Assembly (NCBI RefSeq): GCF_014837035.1
Contig: NZ_JACSPS010000002.1
Coordinates: 697,851-761,850, forward strand
Direction of reading: 5' to 3'
DNA: 64,000 nucleotides
Source: Kaistella pullorum
GTDB lineage: Bacteria; Bacteroidota; Bacteroidia; Flavobacteriales; Weeksellaceae
In this document: positions 36,056 to 44,362 of the stretch, piece by piece
Position numbering within the stretch: the stretch's first letter is position 1
How the letters are laid out: the number at the start of each line of letters is the position of its first letter
The notes under the pieces: model-generated
Told to the model about the DNA's origin: nothing
Database searches by the model: none
The model's input: the letters and a program-made list of their open reading frames with translations, nothing else
Translations under genes and position numbers: made by a program

Positions 36056-36901
36056 ATGAATAATTTAGAAATCTACCACTCGGTTTGCGGACTGTCCTCA
36101 AAAATGGTGACCGAAAAATACAGTACTTCATTTGCGCGTGCTTCTACCCTGTTTCAGCCGGAGATTCGCCAGCATATCTATAATATTTACGGCTTCGTTC
36201 GCTTTGCGGATGAGATCGTGGATACTTTTCATGAGTTTGATAAAGCAAAACTGATGGACGAGTTCGAAAACGGTTACCGCCAAGCGCTTGAAAACGGAAT
36301 CTCGCTGAATCCGATACTGCACTCGTTCTGCCAGACGCAGCGGGAGAAAAACATCCCGCAGCATCTCGTAGATTCATTTTTACACTCCATGAAGATGGAT
36401 TTGGGCGAGATAAAAGACCTCAATGACGAAAAATATAATGAATATATCTACGGATCAGCGGAAGTTGTGGGCTTAATGTGCCTCAAAGTTTTCGTGAACG
36501 GAGACGTGGCGGAATACGAGAAACTGAAACCATATGCCCAGAGTTTGGGCGCCGCATTCCAGAAAATCAATTTTCTTCGTGATATCAGCGCAGATTTTAA
36601 TGATCTGAACCGAACATATTTCCCGAATGTTGATTTCCGGAAATTTAGTTTAAAGGACAAGCAGGAAATCGAGGCGGACATTGCATCAGACTTTGCGCAC
36701 GCGTACAAAGGAATCAAGATGCTGCCGATATCCAGCCGTATCGCAGTATTCATGGCGTATAAATATTATAATAACCTGCTTAAAAAAATCCGTAAGACCA
36801 AGCCCGAACTGCTGCTGACGAGCCGCATCAGCGTATCCAATGCCCGCAAAATCTATCTTTTCGGGGAAATGATGATTAATAAAAACCTTAATTTAGTTTA
36901 A
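36056..36901 (+). CDS. crtB: Phytoene synthase CrtB
   Basis: 281 residues of the squalene/phytoene synthase family, joining two geranylgeranyl diphosphates. First aspartate motif FVRFADEIVDTFHEFD, second FLRDISADFNDLNRTYFP, both intact. Starts 4 bp after crtI. No crtE is in the window, so geranylgeranyl diphosphate comes from elsewhere in the genome. Confidence 0.93.
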   Translation: MNNLEIYHSVCGLSSKMVTEKYSTSFARASTLFQPEIRQHIYNIYGFVRFADEIVDTFHEFDKAKLMDEFENGYRQALENGISLNPILHSFCQTQREKNIPQHLVDSFLHSMKMDLGEIKDLNDEKYNEYIYGSAEVVGLMCLKVFVNGDVAEYEKLKPYAQSLGAAFQKINFLRDISADFNDLNRTYFPNVDFRKFSLKDKQEIEADIASDFAHAYKGIKMLPISSRIAVFMAYKYYNNLLKKIRKTKPELLLTSRISVSNARKIYLFGEMMINKNLNLV

Positions 36902-37362
36902 TGAAAAGTCTCCTTATATTAATATTTTCAGTCTCTACACTCACTTTGAATGCACAAAATCTGGTTTCTTACCGGGATTTGATGAAGAAAGGCGTAGAAA
37001 GCGAAACCGCAACCAAAACTTTGGTAGAAAATTCCAAAAAAGCATTTGAGTCTACTAAAAAACCCATTTTTGAAGCATTCTATGCGATGGGAAATTTACT
37101 GTTGGCCAAGCATGCGGGCAATCCGATGAAGCGGTTTTCCTATTTCAGAAAAGGGAAAAGTGCGCTCGACAATGCCGCAAAAACAGATCCGAAGAATGTT
37201 GAGATCCGATTTCTGCGATATGTTACACAACAGCAGGCGCCGGCGTTTTTAGGCTACAATAAAGACATGAAAGCGGATAAAGAACTTATTCTGCGAGAGT
37301 ACAAAAATTTAGAGGATAAAGATTTGGTTCAGAGAATAAAACGTCACTTCAAAATAGGTTAA
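36901..37362 (+). CDS. Exported protein of unknown function inside the carotenoid operon
   Basis: 153 residues, signal peptide (MKSLLILIFSVSTLTLNAQ), then a helical TPR-like body: ESTKKPIFEAFYAMGNLLLA, GKSALDNAAKTDPKNVEIRF, and a C-terminal LVQRIKRHFKIG. The start codon overlaps the crtB stop (TAATG) and the stop overlaps the crtZ start, so it is translationally coupled to pigment enzymes although exported. I recognise no named family. A role in periplasmic handling or delivery of carotenoids is conceivable but unsupported. Confidence 0.78.
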   Translation: MKSLLILIFSVSTLTLNAQNLVSYRDLMKKGVESETATKTLVENSKKAFESTKKPIFEAFYAMGNLLLAKHAGNPMKRFSYFRKGKSALDNAAKTDPKNVEIRFLRYVTQQQAPAFLGYNKDMKADKELILREYKNLEDKDLVQRIKRHFKIG

Positions 37363-37832
37363 TGATGGAAACTACTGGATTTATACTGATTACGCTGAGC
37401 GTTTTTGTCGGCATGGAAGCCGTCACCTGGCTCACACACAAGTACATTATGCACGGGCTTGGCTGGTATTTTCACGAAGATCACCATCAGCCGGGATATC
37501 CGCATGTGTTTGAAAAAAACGATTTCTTTTTCGTAATCTTTGCCATTCCGAGCATCCTGCTTTTCTATTTCGGCTCCCGTGGCGAACTAAACTGGATGTT
37601 TTTTGTGGGTCTCGGCATTTTGATTTACGGAATCTGCTATTTCCTGATCCATGATGTGTTGATTCACAGACGGTTCAAATGGTTTGACAAGACCAACAAC
37701 TGGTACTTTCGGGGTTTGCGCAAGGCACATAAGATCCACCACAAACATTTAAACAAAGAGCACGGTGAATGTTTCGGGATGCTTTTCGTTCCGTTTAAAT
37801 ATTTCCGTGAAGCAAAAGCGATCCGTTCCTAA
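37362..37832 (+). CDS. crtZ: Beta-carotene hydroxylase CrtZ
   Basis: 156 residues, membrane di-iron hydroxylase of the fatty-acid-hydroxylase superfamily, adding 3-hydroxyls to beta-carotene to give zeaxanthin. Histidine motifs HKYIMH, HEDHHQ, HDVLIH and HKIHHKH are all present in order among four hydrophobic segments. The start is ATG 37362 or 37365. Confidence 0.92.
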   Translation: MMETTGFILITLSVFVGMEAVTWLTHKYIMHGLGWYFHEDHHQPGYPHVFEKNDFFFVIFAIPSILLFYFGSRGELNWMFFVGLGILIYGICYFLIHDVLIHRRFKWFDKTNNWYFRGLRKAHKIHHKHLNKEHGECFGMLFVPFKYFREAKAIRS

Positions 37833-37842
37833 AACATATATT

Positions 37843-38565
37843 TTGCAGGCATATTACTATTTACTTCTTGACATCCTAAGTTTTTCGGTTCCCTTTCTGT
37901 TCAGTTTTGAGCGCAAGCGGATGTATTTCATCCAGTACTGGAAAGCATTTTTCAGCGCCATTCTGCTTGTCGGGCTGTTTTTTATCGCGTGGGATATCTA
38001 TTTTACCTACATGAACGTCTGGGGTTTTAACGATGAATATCTGATAGGTTTGAGGATATTCCGGATGCCGCTCGAGGAATACCTTTTCTTCCTGCTGATA
38101 CCATATGCGAGCGTTTTCATTCATTATTCCCTCGAATATTTTTATCCAAAAATCATACTGAACCAAAAAATCACCAACGCCATTACGTATGTGCTGTTCG
38201 CGGTGGGTTTGGGTGTTGCAGTTTTCAATTTGGATAAGATTTATACACTTTGCAGTTTCGGGCTTTTTGCCCTGCTCATGCTGGGTCAGATTATTTTTAA
38301 ATGGAAAGATGCGAACCGGTTTTACCTAAGTTTCATCATTATTTACATCCCTTTCTATTTTGTGAACAATGCACTTACCGGTAATTACTCGGAAAATCCG
38401 GTCGTGTTTTATGATGATACTGAGAACCTTGGAATCCGCGTGGGCACAATGCCTCTCGAAGACAGTTTTTATTGCTTCACACTGCTTTACGGTATTGTTT
38501 TGGTCTTCGAATATTTAAAGAATAAATGGAATTATCCACCTTCAAAAGCTGAATATGCCAAGTAA
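37843..38565 (+). CDS. Lycopene cyclase, fused CrtYc-CrtYd type
   Basis: About 240 residues, hydrophobic, with two copies of the cyclase domain motif: RMPLEEYLFFLLIP near residue 85 and TMPLEDSFYCFTLLYG near 205. This is the heterodimer-type lycopene cyclase fused in one chain, as in Bacteroidetes, forming the beta rings of beta-carotene. Six to seven membrane helices. No ATG is near; TTG 37843 (11 bp after crtZ) gives the family-like start QAYYYLLLDILSF, while GTG 37807 is the alternative. The further open frame to 37765 overlaps crtZ and is doubtful. Confidence 0.87.
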   Translation: MQAYYYLLLDILSFSVPFLFSFERKRMYFIQYWKAFFSAILLVGLFFIAWDIYFTYMNVWGFNDEYLIGLRIFRMPLEEYLFFLLIPYASVFIHYSLEYFYPKIILNQKITNAITYVLFAVGLGVAVFNLDKIYTLCSFGLFALLMLGQIIFKWKDANRFYLSFIIIYIPFYFVNNALTGNYSENPVVFYDDTENLGIRVGTMPLEDSFYCFTLLYGIVLVFEYLKNKWNYPPSKAEYAK

Positions 38566-39058
38566 AACCATCCGCCAGTCCGGAATTTATACACTCACTT
38601 CAGAACAGGTCTTACCGATAACGATGGCTGAAGCATGGGATTTTTTCTCGTTACCCACAAATCTGGATAAGATTACGCCGGCTGACATGAAGTTTTTTAT
38701 CACCAATAACCCGGGTTCCGAAACGTATGAAGGCCAGATCATCACTTACAAAATTGGTATTTTGCCTTTCATTAAAAGCAACTGGATCACCGAGATCACA
38801 CATCTGAAAACGCCAGCCGGAATTCATTTAAAGAAAGCTTTTTTCGTAGATGAACAGCGCTTCGGGCCGTATGCAATGTGGCATCACGAGCACCATTTTG
38901 AAGAACTTGAAAATGGAAATGTAAAAATGACCGACATCGTAAATTATAAGATGCCGCTTGGATTTCTAGGTCAAATTCTTGCGGGCAAACTGGTTTCCGA
39001 TAAAGTCACGCGCATATTTGAAGGTCGGCGGCAAATACTCACTAAAATATTAGGCTGA
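38555..39058 (+). CDS. SRPBCC (START-like) family protein in the carotenoid operon
   Basis: 167 residues of the polyketide-cyclase/START-like ligand-binding fold: SEQVLPITMAEAWDFFSLPT, SNWITEITHLKTPAGIH, RFGPYAMWHHEHHFEEL and NVKMTDIVNYKMPLGF. These proteins bind hydrophobic ligands in a deep cleft. Overlaps the cyclase gene by 11 bp and the next gene by 1 bp, so coupled. A carotenoid or its precursor as ligand is inference. Confidence 0.8.
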   Translation: MPSKTIRQSGIYTLTSEQVLPITMAEAWDFFSLPTNLDKITPADMKFFITNNPGSETYEGQIITYKIGILPFIKSNWITEITHLKTPAGIHLKKAFFVDEQRFGPYAMWHHEHHFEELENGNVKMTDIVNYKMPLGFLGQILAGKLVSDKVTRIFEGRRQILTKILG

Positions 39059-40485
39059 TGAAAATTTTTCTCACCGGTGCTACCGGCTATATCGGTAAAC
39101 GGCTTCTGATCCAGCTTTTGGAAGAAGGCCACACCGTGGTTTGCTCCGTTCGTGACCGAAAAAGGTTCAGCACCAAACTTTACAAAAGTCATCTTGAGCA
39201 ACTTGAAATAATTGAAAACGACTTCCTGATTGAATCCTCACTTCAGAACATTCCACATGATATTGATTTCGCGTACTATCTGATTCATTCGATGTCATCA
39301 GAAGACGGTGATTTTGCGGTAAAAGAGAAACAAAGCGCAGACAATTTCAGGAAAGCATTAGAAAAAACAGCGGTTAAACAAGTCATCTTTCTCACAGGAA
39401 TCATTAATAATGACAAACTTTCTAAGCATCTTCAGTCGAGAAAAAACGTTGAAGAAGCCCTGCACAGCGAAAAATATGCGCTTACGAGTTTGCGGGCGGG
39501 CATCATCGTGGGTTCCGGAAGCGCCTCATTTGAAATCATCCGCGACCTTGTCGAAAAACTGCCGGTGATGATTGCCCCAAAATGGCTCAGTACGAAATGC
39601 CAACCTATTGCGATCCGGAATGTCATCCAGTTTCTCATCGGTGTGATGGGCAAAACCTTTACTTACAATCGCAATTTCGATATCGCCGGTGCTGAAGTGT
39701 ACACCTATAAACAAATGCTGCTACAATATGCGGAAGTCCGAGGTCTCAAACGGCACATTTACACAGTTCCGGTTATGACGCCGCAAATGTCTTCGTATTG
39801 GCTTTATTTTATTACCAGCACCACCTATCCGTTAGCAAAAAATCTGGTGAGCAGTATGAAGACAGACGTAATCGCGAAGCCGAATGATCTTGCAGCTCAA
39901 CTGGGAATCGAGTTGTTTTCATACAAAGAAGCCATAGCGCTGGCGTTCGATAAAATAAAGCAAAATGATGTTCTTTCAAGTTGGTACGACTCGTTTTCCG
40001 CACCGTTTCACCACCGGAATGTTTGGCAATATCTGGAAGTTCCGGGCAAAGGCACCTTCAAAGATGTCCGGCAGATGAAAGTTGACGACGTAGAGTTGGC
40101 TACAGAGCGCATATTCAGCATTGGTGGAAAGCGCGGCTGGTATTATGCAGATTTTCTGTGGCGTATCCGCGGATTCCTGGATCGGCTGGTTGGCGGCGTA
40201 GGTGTAAGCCGTGGAAGACGCAATCTAAATGATTTGGAAGCGGGCGATTCGGTCGATTTTTGGCGTGTACTGTATGCAGACAAAGCCGAGAGAAGACTTT
40301 TGCTTTTCGCGGAAATGAAAGTGCCGGGTGAGGCGTGGCTTGAATTCAGAATAAAAGACGGAATCCTGCATCAGGAAGCGACTTTCCGACCGTTAGGATT
40401 ATCCGGAAGACTTTATTGGTATTCCGTTTTGCCTTTTCACGGACTTATTTTTAATGGAATGCTGAAGAAGCTGGCCGGGAAATAA
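39058..40485 (+). CDS. SDR-family protein with DUF2867 tail
   Basis: 475 residues. An NAD(P)-binding extended/atypical SDR domain (GATGYIGKRLLIQLLEEGH at the start, YYLIHSMSSEDGDF, TGIINNDKLSKHLQSRKNVE) fused to a C-terminal DUF2867 (about 330-475: GKRGWYYADFLWRIRGFLDR, LYWYSVLPFHGLIFNGML). Same fusion is found across Bacteroidetes; the reaction is unknown. Last gene of the crt operon, coupled by a TGATG overlap with the SRPBCC gene, suggesting a joint step in pigment or isoprenoid metabolism. Confidence 0.83.
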   Translation: MKIFLTGATGYIGKRLLIQLLEEGHTVVCSVRDRKRFSTKLYKSHLEQLEIIENDFLIESSLQNIPHDIDFAYYLIHSMSSEDGDFAVKEKQSADNFRKALEKTAVKQVIFLTGIINNDKLSKHLQSRKNVEEALHSEKYALTSLRAGIIVGSGSASFEIIRDLVEKLPVMIAPKWLSTKCQPIAIRNVIQFLIGVMGKTFTYNRNFDIAGAEVYTYKQMLLQYAEVRGLKRHIYTVPVMTPQMSSYWLYFITSTTYPLAKNLVSSMKTDVIAKPNDLAAQLGIELFSYKEAIALAFDKIKQNDVLSSWYDSFSAPFHHRNVWQYLEVPGKGTFKDVRQMKVDDVELATERIFSIGGKRGWYYADFLWRIRGFLDRLVGGVGVSRGRRNLNDLEAGDSVDFWRVLYADKAERRLLLFAEMKVPGEAWLEFRIKDGILHQEATFRPLGLSGRLYWYSVLPFHGLIFNGMLKKLAGK

Positions 40486-40504
40486 TAGCTGTGAAAAGAA
40501 AAAT

Positions 40505-40550
40505 CTTGCGCTTTGTTGAATTATTTTAAAATTAACGCAACAAAGGCAAG
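40505..40550 (-). terminator. Hairpin after the Crp-type gene
   Basis: Long stem CTTGCGCTTTGTTG/CAACAAAGGCAAG (one bulge) with a 19-nt loop, followed on the minus strand by ATTTTTCTTTT. Better placed as terminator of the minus-strand Crp gene than of the crt operon. Confidence 0.5.
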
Positions 40551-40646
40551 AAATAAGACAGGCTGCAATTTCTCTTCATCATTTGTGTTCTGCAATCTCA
40601 ACAAAGATATTATGCGGATATCAAACACCACTTAACATTTGTTAAT

Positions 40647-41249
40647 TTACTTTAATTTACTTCTTTCCTTGCGAATGCGGGACAGATGAACAGGAGAAAT
40701 ATTGAGCCAGGAAGCGAGATGCTTCAGCGGAACCACATCCAGATAGCGGGAAAAATAGCTTTCGACAAGATCATAATTTTCGCTTGCCTTATTAAAACTT
40801 CTTGTATTGCTGAATTTGAGCAGGTTCACGTAATGCTCCTCCATCACGAGTAGTCCGAATAGGGCCCAATCGTGGTATTTTGCGTAAAGTTTCATCAACT
40901 TTTCCTTTTCGATAGAGTATACCATCGAATCTTCGTAACAGCAGATATCACATTTGCTCACCGTTTGTGAACTGAAACTTTCATACTCCGTGATCACGGT
41001 ACTTTCCTGCTCCAGCCACATAGTTTTTTCTTCGCCGTCTTTATCTACGAAATAGCAGCGCGTAATAGAATTTTCAACCATAAAAATCCTTTTACACACT
41101 TCACCCGCTTTTAAAATGAAGGCTCCGCTTTTACAGTCCCAAACTTCGAATTCATCTAAACCCAGCTCGAGGATTTCCAAATCAAAATCCGGCTTGTATG
41201 AAAGCACTTTTGCTTTTGCAAAATCTTTATTCGCTTTGTCTGTTATCAT
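40647..41249 (-). CDS. Crp/Fnr-family regulator
   Basis: 200 residues. Cyclic-nucleotide-binding-like beta roll (about 35-120, with FILKAGEVCKRIFMVENSIT) and a C-terminal helix-turn-helix (VVPLKHLASWLNISPVHLSR) of the flavobacterial Crp-like group. The effector is unknown; the canonical cAMP-site arginine motif is not evident. It follows the gamma-glutamyltransferase gene by 7 bp, so co-transcribed. Confidence 0.85.
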   Translation of the reverse strand: MITDKANKDFAKAKVLSYKPDFDLEILELGLDEFEVWDCKSGAFILKAGEVCKRIFMVENSITRCYFVDKDGEEKTMWLEQESTVITEYESFSSQTVSKCDICCYEDSMVYSIEKEKLMKLYAKYHDWALFGLLVMEEHYVNLLKFSNTRSFNKASENYDLVESYFSRYLDVVPLKHLASWLNISPVHLSRIRKERSKLK

Positions 41250-41256
41250 ATTATTT

Positions 41257-42942
41257 TTATTCTACTGCCACAGAATCATCTCCACGCCCGTCTGCCACGG
41301 CGGTTGCATTGCCGTTTTCGTCGATAACAATGAGTTCCGTCCGGCCAATTTGCGACACAGACTCCAACTTATAATTCATCGTTTCTAAAGCTTTTACTGT
41401 ACTTGTGGGAAAGTTTTTTTCTACCATCACAATTTCCGGAAGCCACTGATGATGAAATTTCGGCGAGTTAACGGCGATATTCGGGTTGAGTTTGAAATCG
41501 ACGATATTTACAATGGACTGGAAAACAGAGGTCGGAATTGTGGTTCCACCCGGCGTTCCCACGATAATGTAAGGCCTATTATTTTTAAGGACAATTGTGG
41601 GCGTCATCGAGCTCAGCATGCGTTTGCCGGGCGAAATAGCGTTCGCCTCACCGCCCACAGCGCCAAACATATTGGGGACGCCGGGCTTGATCGAGAAATC
41701 ATCCATCTCATTATTAAGAAAAAATCCCGCACCGGCGACTACCACCTTACTTCCATAGAGCCCATTAAGCGTGGTGGTGACAGCTACTGCGTTTCCGTCT
41801 TTATCCACAATCGAAATATGCGTTGTCTCCGCAGATTCTCTTGGCTGCGAGATGATCTTGCCCACGTCAGCACTGGCTGTCGCTTTGGTTTTACTGAAAT
41901 TTTTCCAGCGGTTTTTTAAATATTCCTCCGAAATCAACATTGTCGTCTGATCCCTGATGAAACCAGGATCGCCCATATATTCTGCACGGTCCGCAAACGC
42001 ACGACGTTCGGCTTCAACCATAATCTGTACAGCTTCCGCGGAGTTTTGCTGATATTGCGACAAATTCTCAAACGCCGACATCTTCAGCATTTGCGCCAGA
42101 AGAATTCCACCGCTTGAAGGCAAAGGCATGCAAACAATCTCGGTATCTTTATAGTTAAATGTAAGTGGCGCACGTTCGACAACTCTGTAATTTTTTAGGT
42201 CACTAAGCGAAATAATTCCTTTGCCACGCTTCATTTCCGCTACGATCAGTTCCGCGGTTTTACCTTCGTAAAAGCCTTTTGGGCCGTCTTTTTGAATCCG
42301 TTTAAGTGTTTCGGCCAGCTCCTTTTGAATCAAAATATCACCCTGTCTCCAGTCGGAATTTTTTTGGAAAACAGTGGGAATTTTATTGTGGTCATTAATA
42401 AATTGCATTTGATGATTGAGCAAATCCGCTTCCTTTTGAGTGATTGCAAAACCCTGTTCCGCGAGATCGATCGCAGGCTGAATGAGTTTCTCCATCGGGA
42501 GATTTGCATGTTTTAATGTAGCATAAAAACCAGCTACAGAACCCGGAACGCCAACAGCCAACCTTCCGTTTTGCGAAAGATCGGTAATTGCATTACCTTT
42601 TTTATCGAGGTACATATCCCGCGAAGACTTTGCAGGCGCAGTTTCCCGGAAATCAATGGTGAATTTGTCGCCGTTTCGTTTCACACCCACTAAAAATCCG
42701 CCTCCGCCAATATTGCCGGCCTGCGGATAGACCACGGCCAGTGCAAATTGCGTTGCGATGGCAGCATCGTAAGCATTCCCGCCATTTTTCATCACCATCG
42801 CGCCTACTTCACTTGCCAGCGGATGTGCCGAGACAACCAAACCTTTGCTTTTCGTGCGGATCTCTTTTACAATGTTGATATCCGTGAATTGGGGATAGGC
42901 CAAACTGCTCAGAAACAGACAAATAACAAGTAACTTTTTCAT
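41257..42942 (-). CDS. ggt: Gamma-glutamyltransferase
   Basis: 561 residues from ATG 42942, signal peptide (KKLLVICLFLSSLAYPQ). Periplasmic or secreted Ntn hydrolase that cleaves gamma-glutamyl bonds such as glutathione. AVVYPQAGNIGGGGFLVG is the family signature. Autocleavage is expected before Thr373 in TTHISIVDKDGNAVAVTTTL, giving the catalytic small subunit, where GSKVVVAGAGFFLNNEMDDF and SSMTPTIVL lie. A promoter directly upstream supports this start over 42990. Confidence 0.93.
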   Translation of the reverse strand: MKKLLVICLFLSSLAYPQFTDINIVKEIRTKSKGLVVSAHPLASEVGAMVMKNGGNAYDAAIATQFALAVVYPQAGNIGGGGFLVGVKRNGDKFTIDFRETAPAKSSRDMYLDKKGNAITDLSQNGRLAVGVPGSVAGFYATLKHANLPMEKLIQPAIDLAEQGFAITQKEADLLNHQMQFINDHNKIPTVFQKNSDWRQGDILIQKELAETLKRIQKDGPKGFYEGKTAELIVAEMKRGKGIISLSDLKNYRVVERAPLTFNYKDTEIVCMPLPSSGGILLAQMLKMSAFENLSQYQQNSAEAVQIMVEAERRAFADRAEYMGDPGFIRDQTTMLISEEYLKNRWKNFSKTKATASADVGKIISQPRESAETTHISIVDKDGNAVAVTTTLNGLYGSKVVVAGAGFFLNNEMDDFSIKPGVPNMFGAVGGEANAISPGKRMLSSMTPTIVLKNNRPYIIVGTPGGTTIPTSVFQSIVNIVDFKLNPNIAVNSPKFHHQWLPEIVMVEKNFPTSTVKALETMNYKLESVSQIGRTELIVIDENGNATAVADGRGDDSVAVE

Positions 42943-42956
42943 TGAAAGAATTTTAT

Positions 42957-42985
42957 CAAAAGTACTAAAAACAGAAGTGTTCCAA
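42957..42985 (-). promoter_or_regulatory. Promoter of the ggt-crp pair
   Basis: TTG (42983-42985), 18-nt spacer, TACTTTTG (42957-42964) on the minus strand, 14 nt before the ggt ATG. Confidence 0.65.
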
Positions 42986-43068
42986 AGCATTATGCGCGTG
43001 AACTGGCTGCCTAAACTCTATTCAATAATTTAATGAACGGTAGATTTCGTTTTCCACCCTTATTTTTT

Positions 43069-43076
43069 TAAATTTG
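43069..43076 (+). promoter_or_regulatory. Promoter -7 box TAAATTTG for the threonine dehydrogenase gene
   Basis: TAnnTTTG match 19 nt before the ATG. Confidence 0.55.
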
Positions 43077-43095
43077 CTTAAAAGCAAACCCTGAT

Positions 43096-44058
43096 ATGAA
43101 CTCCACCACGGAAAAAATCCTCATAACCGGTGCACTCGGCCAGATCGGCACCGAACTTACCAATAAATTAGTAGAAATTCACGGCGCTGAAAATGTGATC
43201 GCTTCCGGATTGGACCGGTGGGACAAAAACCTCACATCAGCCGGATATTATGAGAGGATGGATGTTTCGAACACGCAACTGGTGAGACAAATCATTAAGG
43301 ATTATGAAATCACTACGGTTTATCACCTTGCGTCACTGCTTTCAGGCACATCGGAAAAACAGCCGCTTTTCGCCTGGAAACTGAATGTAGAGCCATTGCT
43401 GAATTTCTGCGAGATGGCGAAAGAAGGTTTGCTGAAGAAAATTTTCTGGCCAAGTTCTATAGCCGTATTTGGAACCGGAATTCCCAAAGAAAATGTTGGT
43501 CAGGACGTGGTGCTGAACCCAACCACTGTTTACGGAATTTCTAAAATGGCCGGCGAAAAATGGTGCGAATACTACAACACAAAATTCGGTGTTGACGTGA
43601 GAAGCATCCGATATCCGGGACTTATTTCCTGGAAAACGCCCGCAGGAGGCGGCACAACCGATTATGCAGTTGAAATTTTTTACGAAGCAGTGGAAGAAGG
43701 CAAATACACGAGTTTCATCTCAGAAAACACCGCGATGCCGATGCTTTATATGGATGACGCCATCAATGCGACTTTGAAGCTGATGCATGCACCGAAGGAA
43801 GATCTTACCGTGCACACCGCCTATAATTTGGGTGGGATGTCTTTTACACCGCAGGAACTGGCAGCAGAAATCAAAAAAGAAATGCCGGATTTCGAAATTG
43901 ACTATAAACCCGATTTCAGACAGGCAATAGCAGACTCCTGGCCGGCATCGATAGATGATTCAGTGGCGAAGAAAGATTGGGGACTGACATATGATTTTGA
44001 TGTAACCTCTATGACCCAAGACATGCTTAAAAACCTGAAAGTGAAATTGGGTAAATAA
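43096..44058 (+). CDS. L-threonine 3-dehydrogenase, epimerase (SDR) type
   Basis: 320 residues, extended SDR. LITGALGQIGTELTNKLVE (NAD-binding), YHLASLLSGTSEKQP, FWPSSIAVFG, the catalytic YGISK of TTVYGISKMAGE, and IRYPGLISWKTPAGGGTTDY. This GALGQIGTEL / YPGLISW combination marks the short-chain L-threonine dehydrogenases of flavobacteria, which oxidise threonine to 2-amino-3-ketobutyrate. A sugar-nucleotide epimerase is less likely. Monocistronic. Confidence 0.88.
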   Translation: MNSTTEKILITGALGQIGTELTNKLVEIHGAENVIASGLDRWDKNLTSAGYYERMDVSNTQLVRQIIKDYEITTVYHLASLLSGTSEKQPLFAWKLNVEPLLNFCEMAKEGLLKKIFWPSSIAVFGTGIPKENVGQDVVLNPTTVYGISKMAGEKWCEYYNTKFGVDVRSIRYPGLISWKTPAGGGTTDYAVEIFYEAVEEGKYTSFISENTAMPMLYMDDAINATLKLMHAPKEDLTVHTAYNLGGMSFTPQELAAEIKKEMPDFEIDYKPDFRQAIADSWPASIDDSVAKKDWGLTYDFDVTSMTQDMLKNLKVKLGK

Positions 44059-44108
44059 ATGCATATTTCCAGCATTAAAGCCTTTAAATAATTTCCGCAT
44101 AACATTCC

Positions 44109-44138
44109 AAAAAAATTGAGGGCGGCCCTGAATTTTTT
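44109..44138 (+). terminator. Terminator after the threonine dehydrogenase gene
   Basis: Thirteen-bp stem with one mismatch (44110-44122/44126-44138), A-run and T-run on both sides, so it may act in both directions. Confidence 0.75.
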
Positions 44139-44299
44139 CAATAGTAGGATAAATAATGTCCGTTTGCTTTCGCCGGAAGCGGGGATTTTAATTATTTTTA
44201 AACAGTCAGGGCAGGTATGATTCCAATCATAAAGTCATTGATAAATTAACAAACTTTAATTAAATACGCTATTAATTTCGGTAAAATCGCTCGTTTTCA
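44139..44299. other. Intergenic, one small palindrome only
   Basis: Contains TATGATT-CC-AATCATA (44216-44231). Nothing else recognised. Confidence 0.4.
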
Positions 44300-44330
44300 T
44301 TGGTGATTTAATTTTTTATACTTAGCTTTG
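44300..44330 (+). promoter_or_regulatory. Promoter of the choice-of-anchor J T9SS gene
   Basis: TTG (44300-44302), 20-nt spacer, TAGCTTTG (44323-44330). One of the best matches in the window to the Bacteroidetes promoter. Confidence 0.7.
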
Positions 44331-44362
44331 AGAGTAAGTTTAACCAAATTAAATTAGTTCTT

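Noticed and set aside
40505-40550. Hairpin as terminator of the carotenoid operon
   Set aside because: No T-run follows on the plus strand; the T-rich side is on the minus strand, so it fits the Crp-type gene better.
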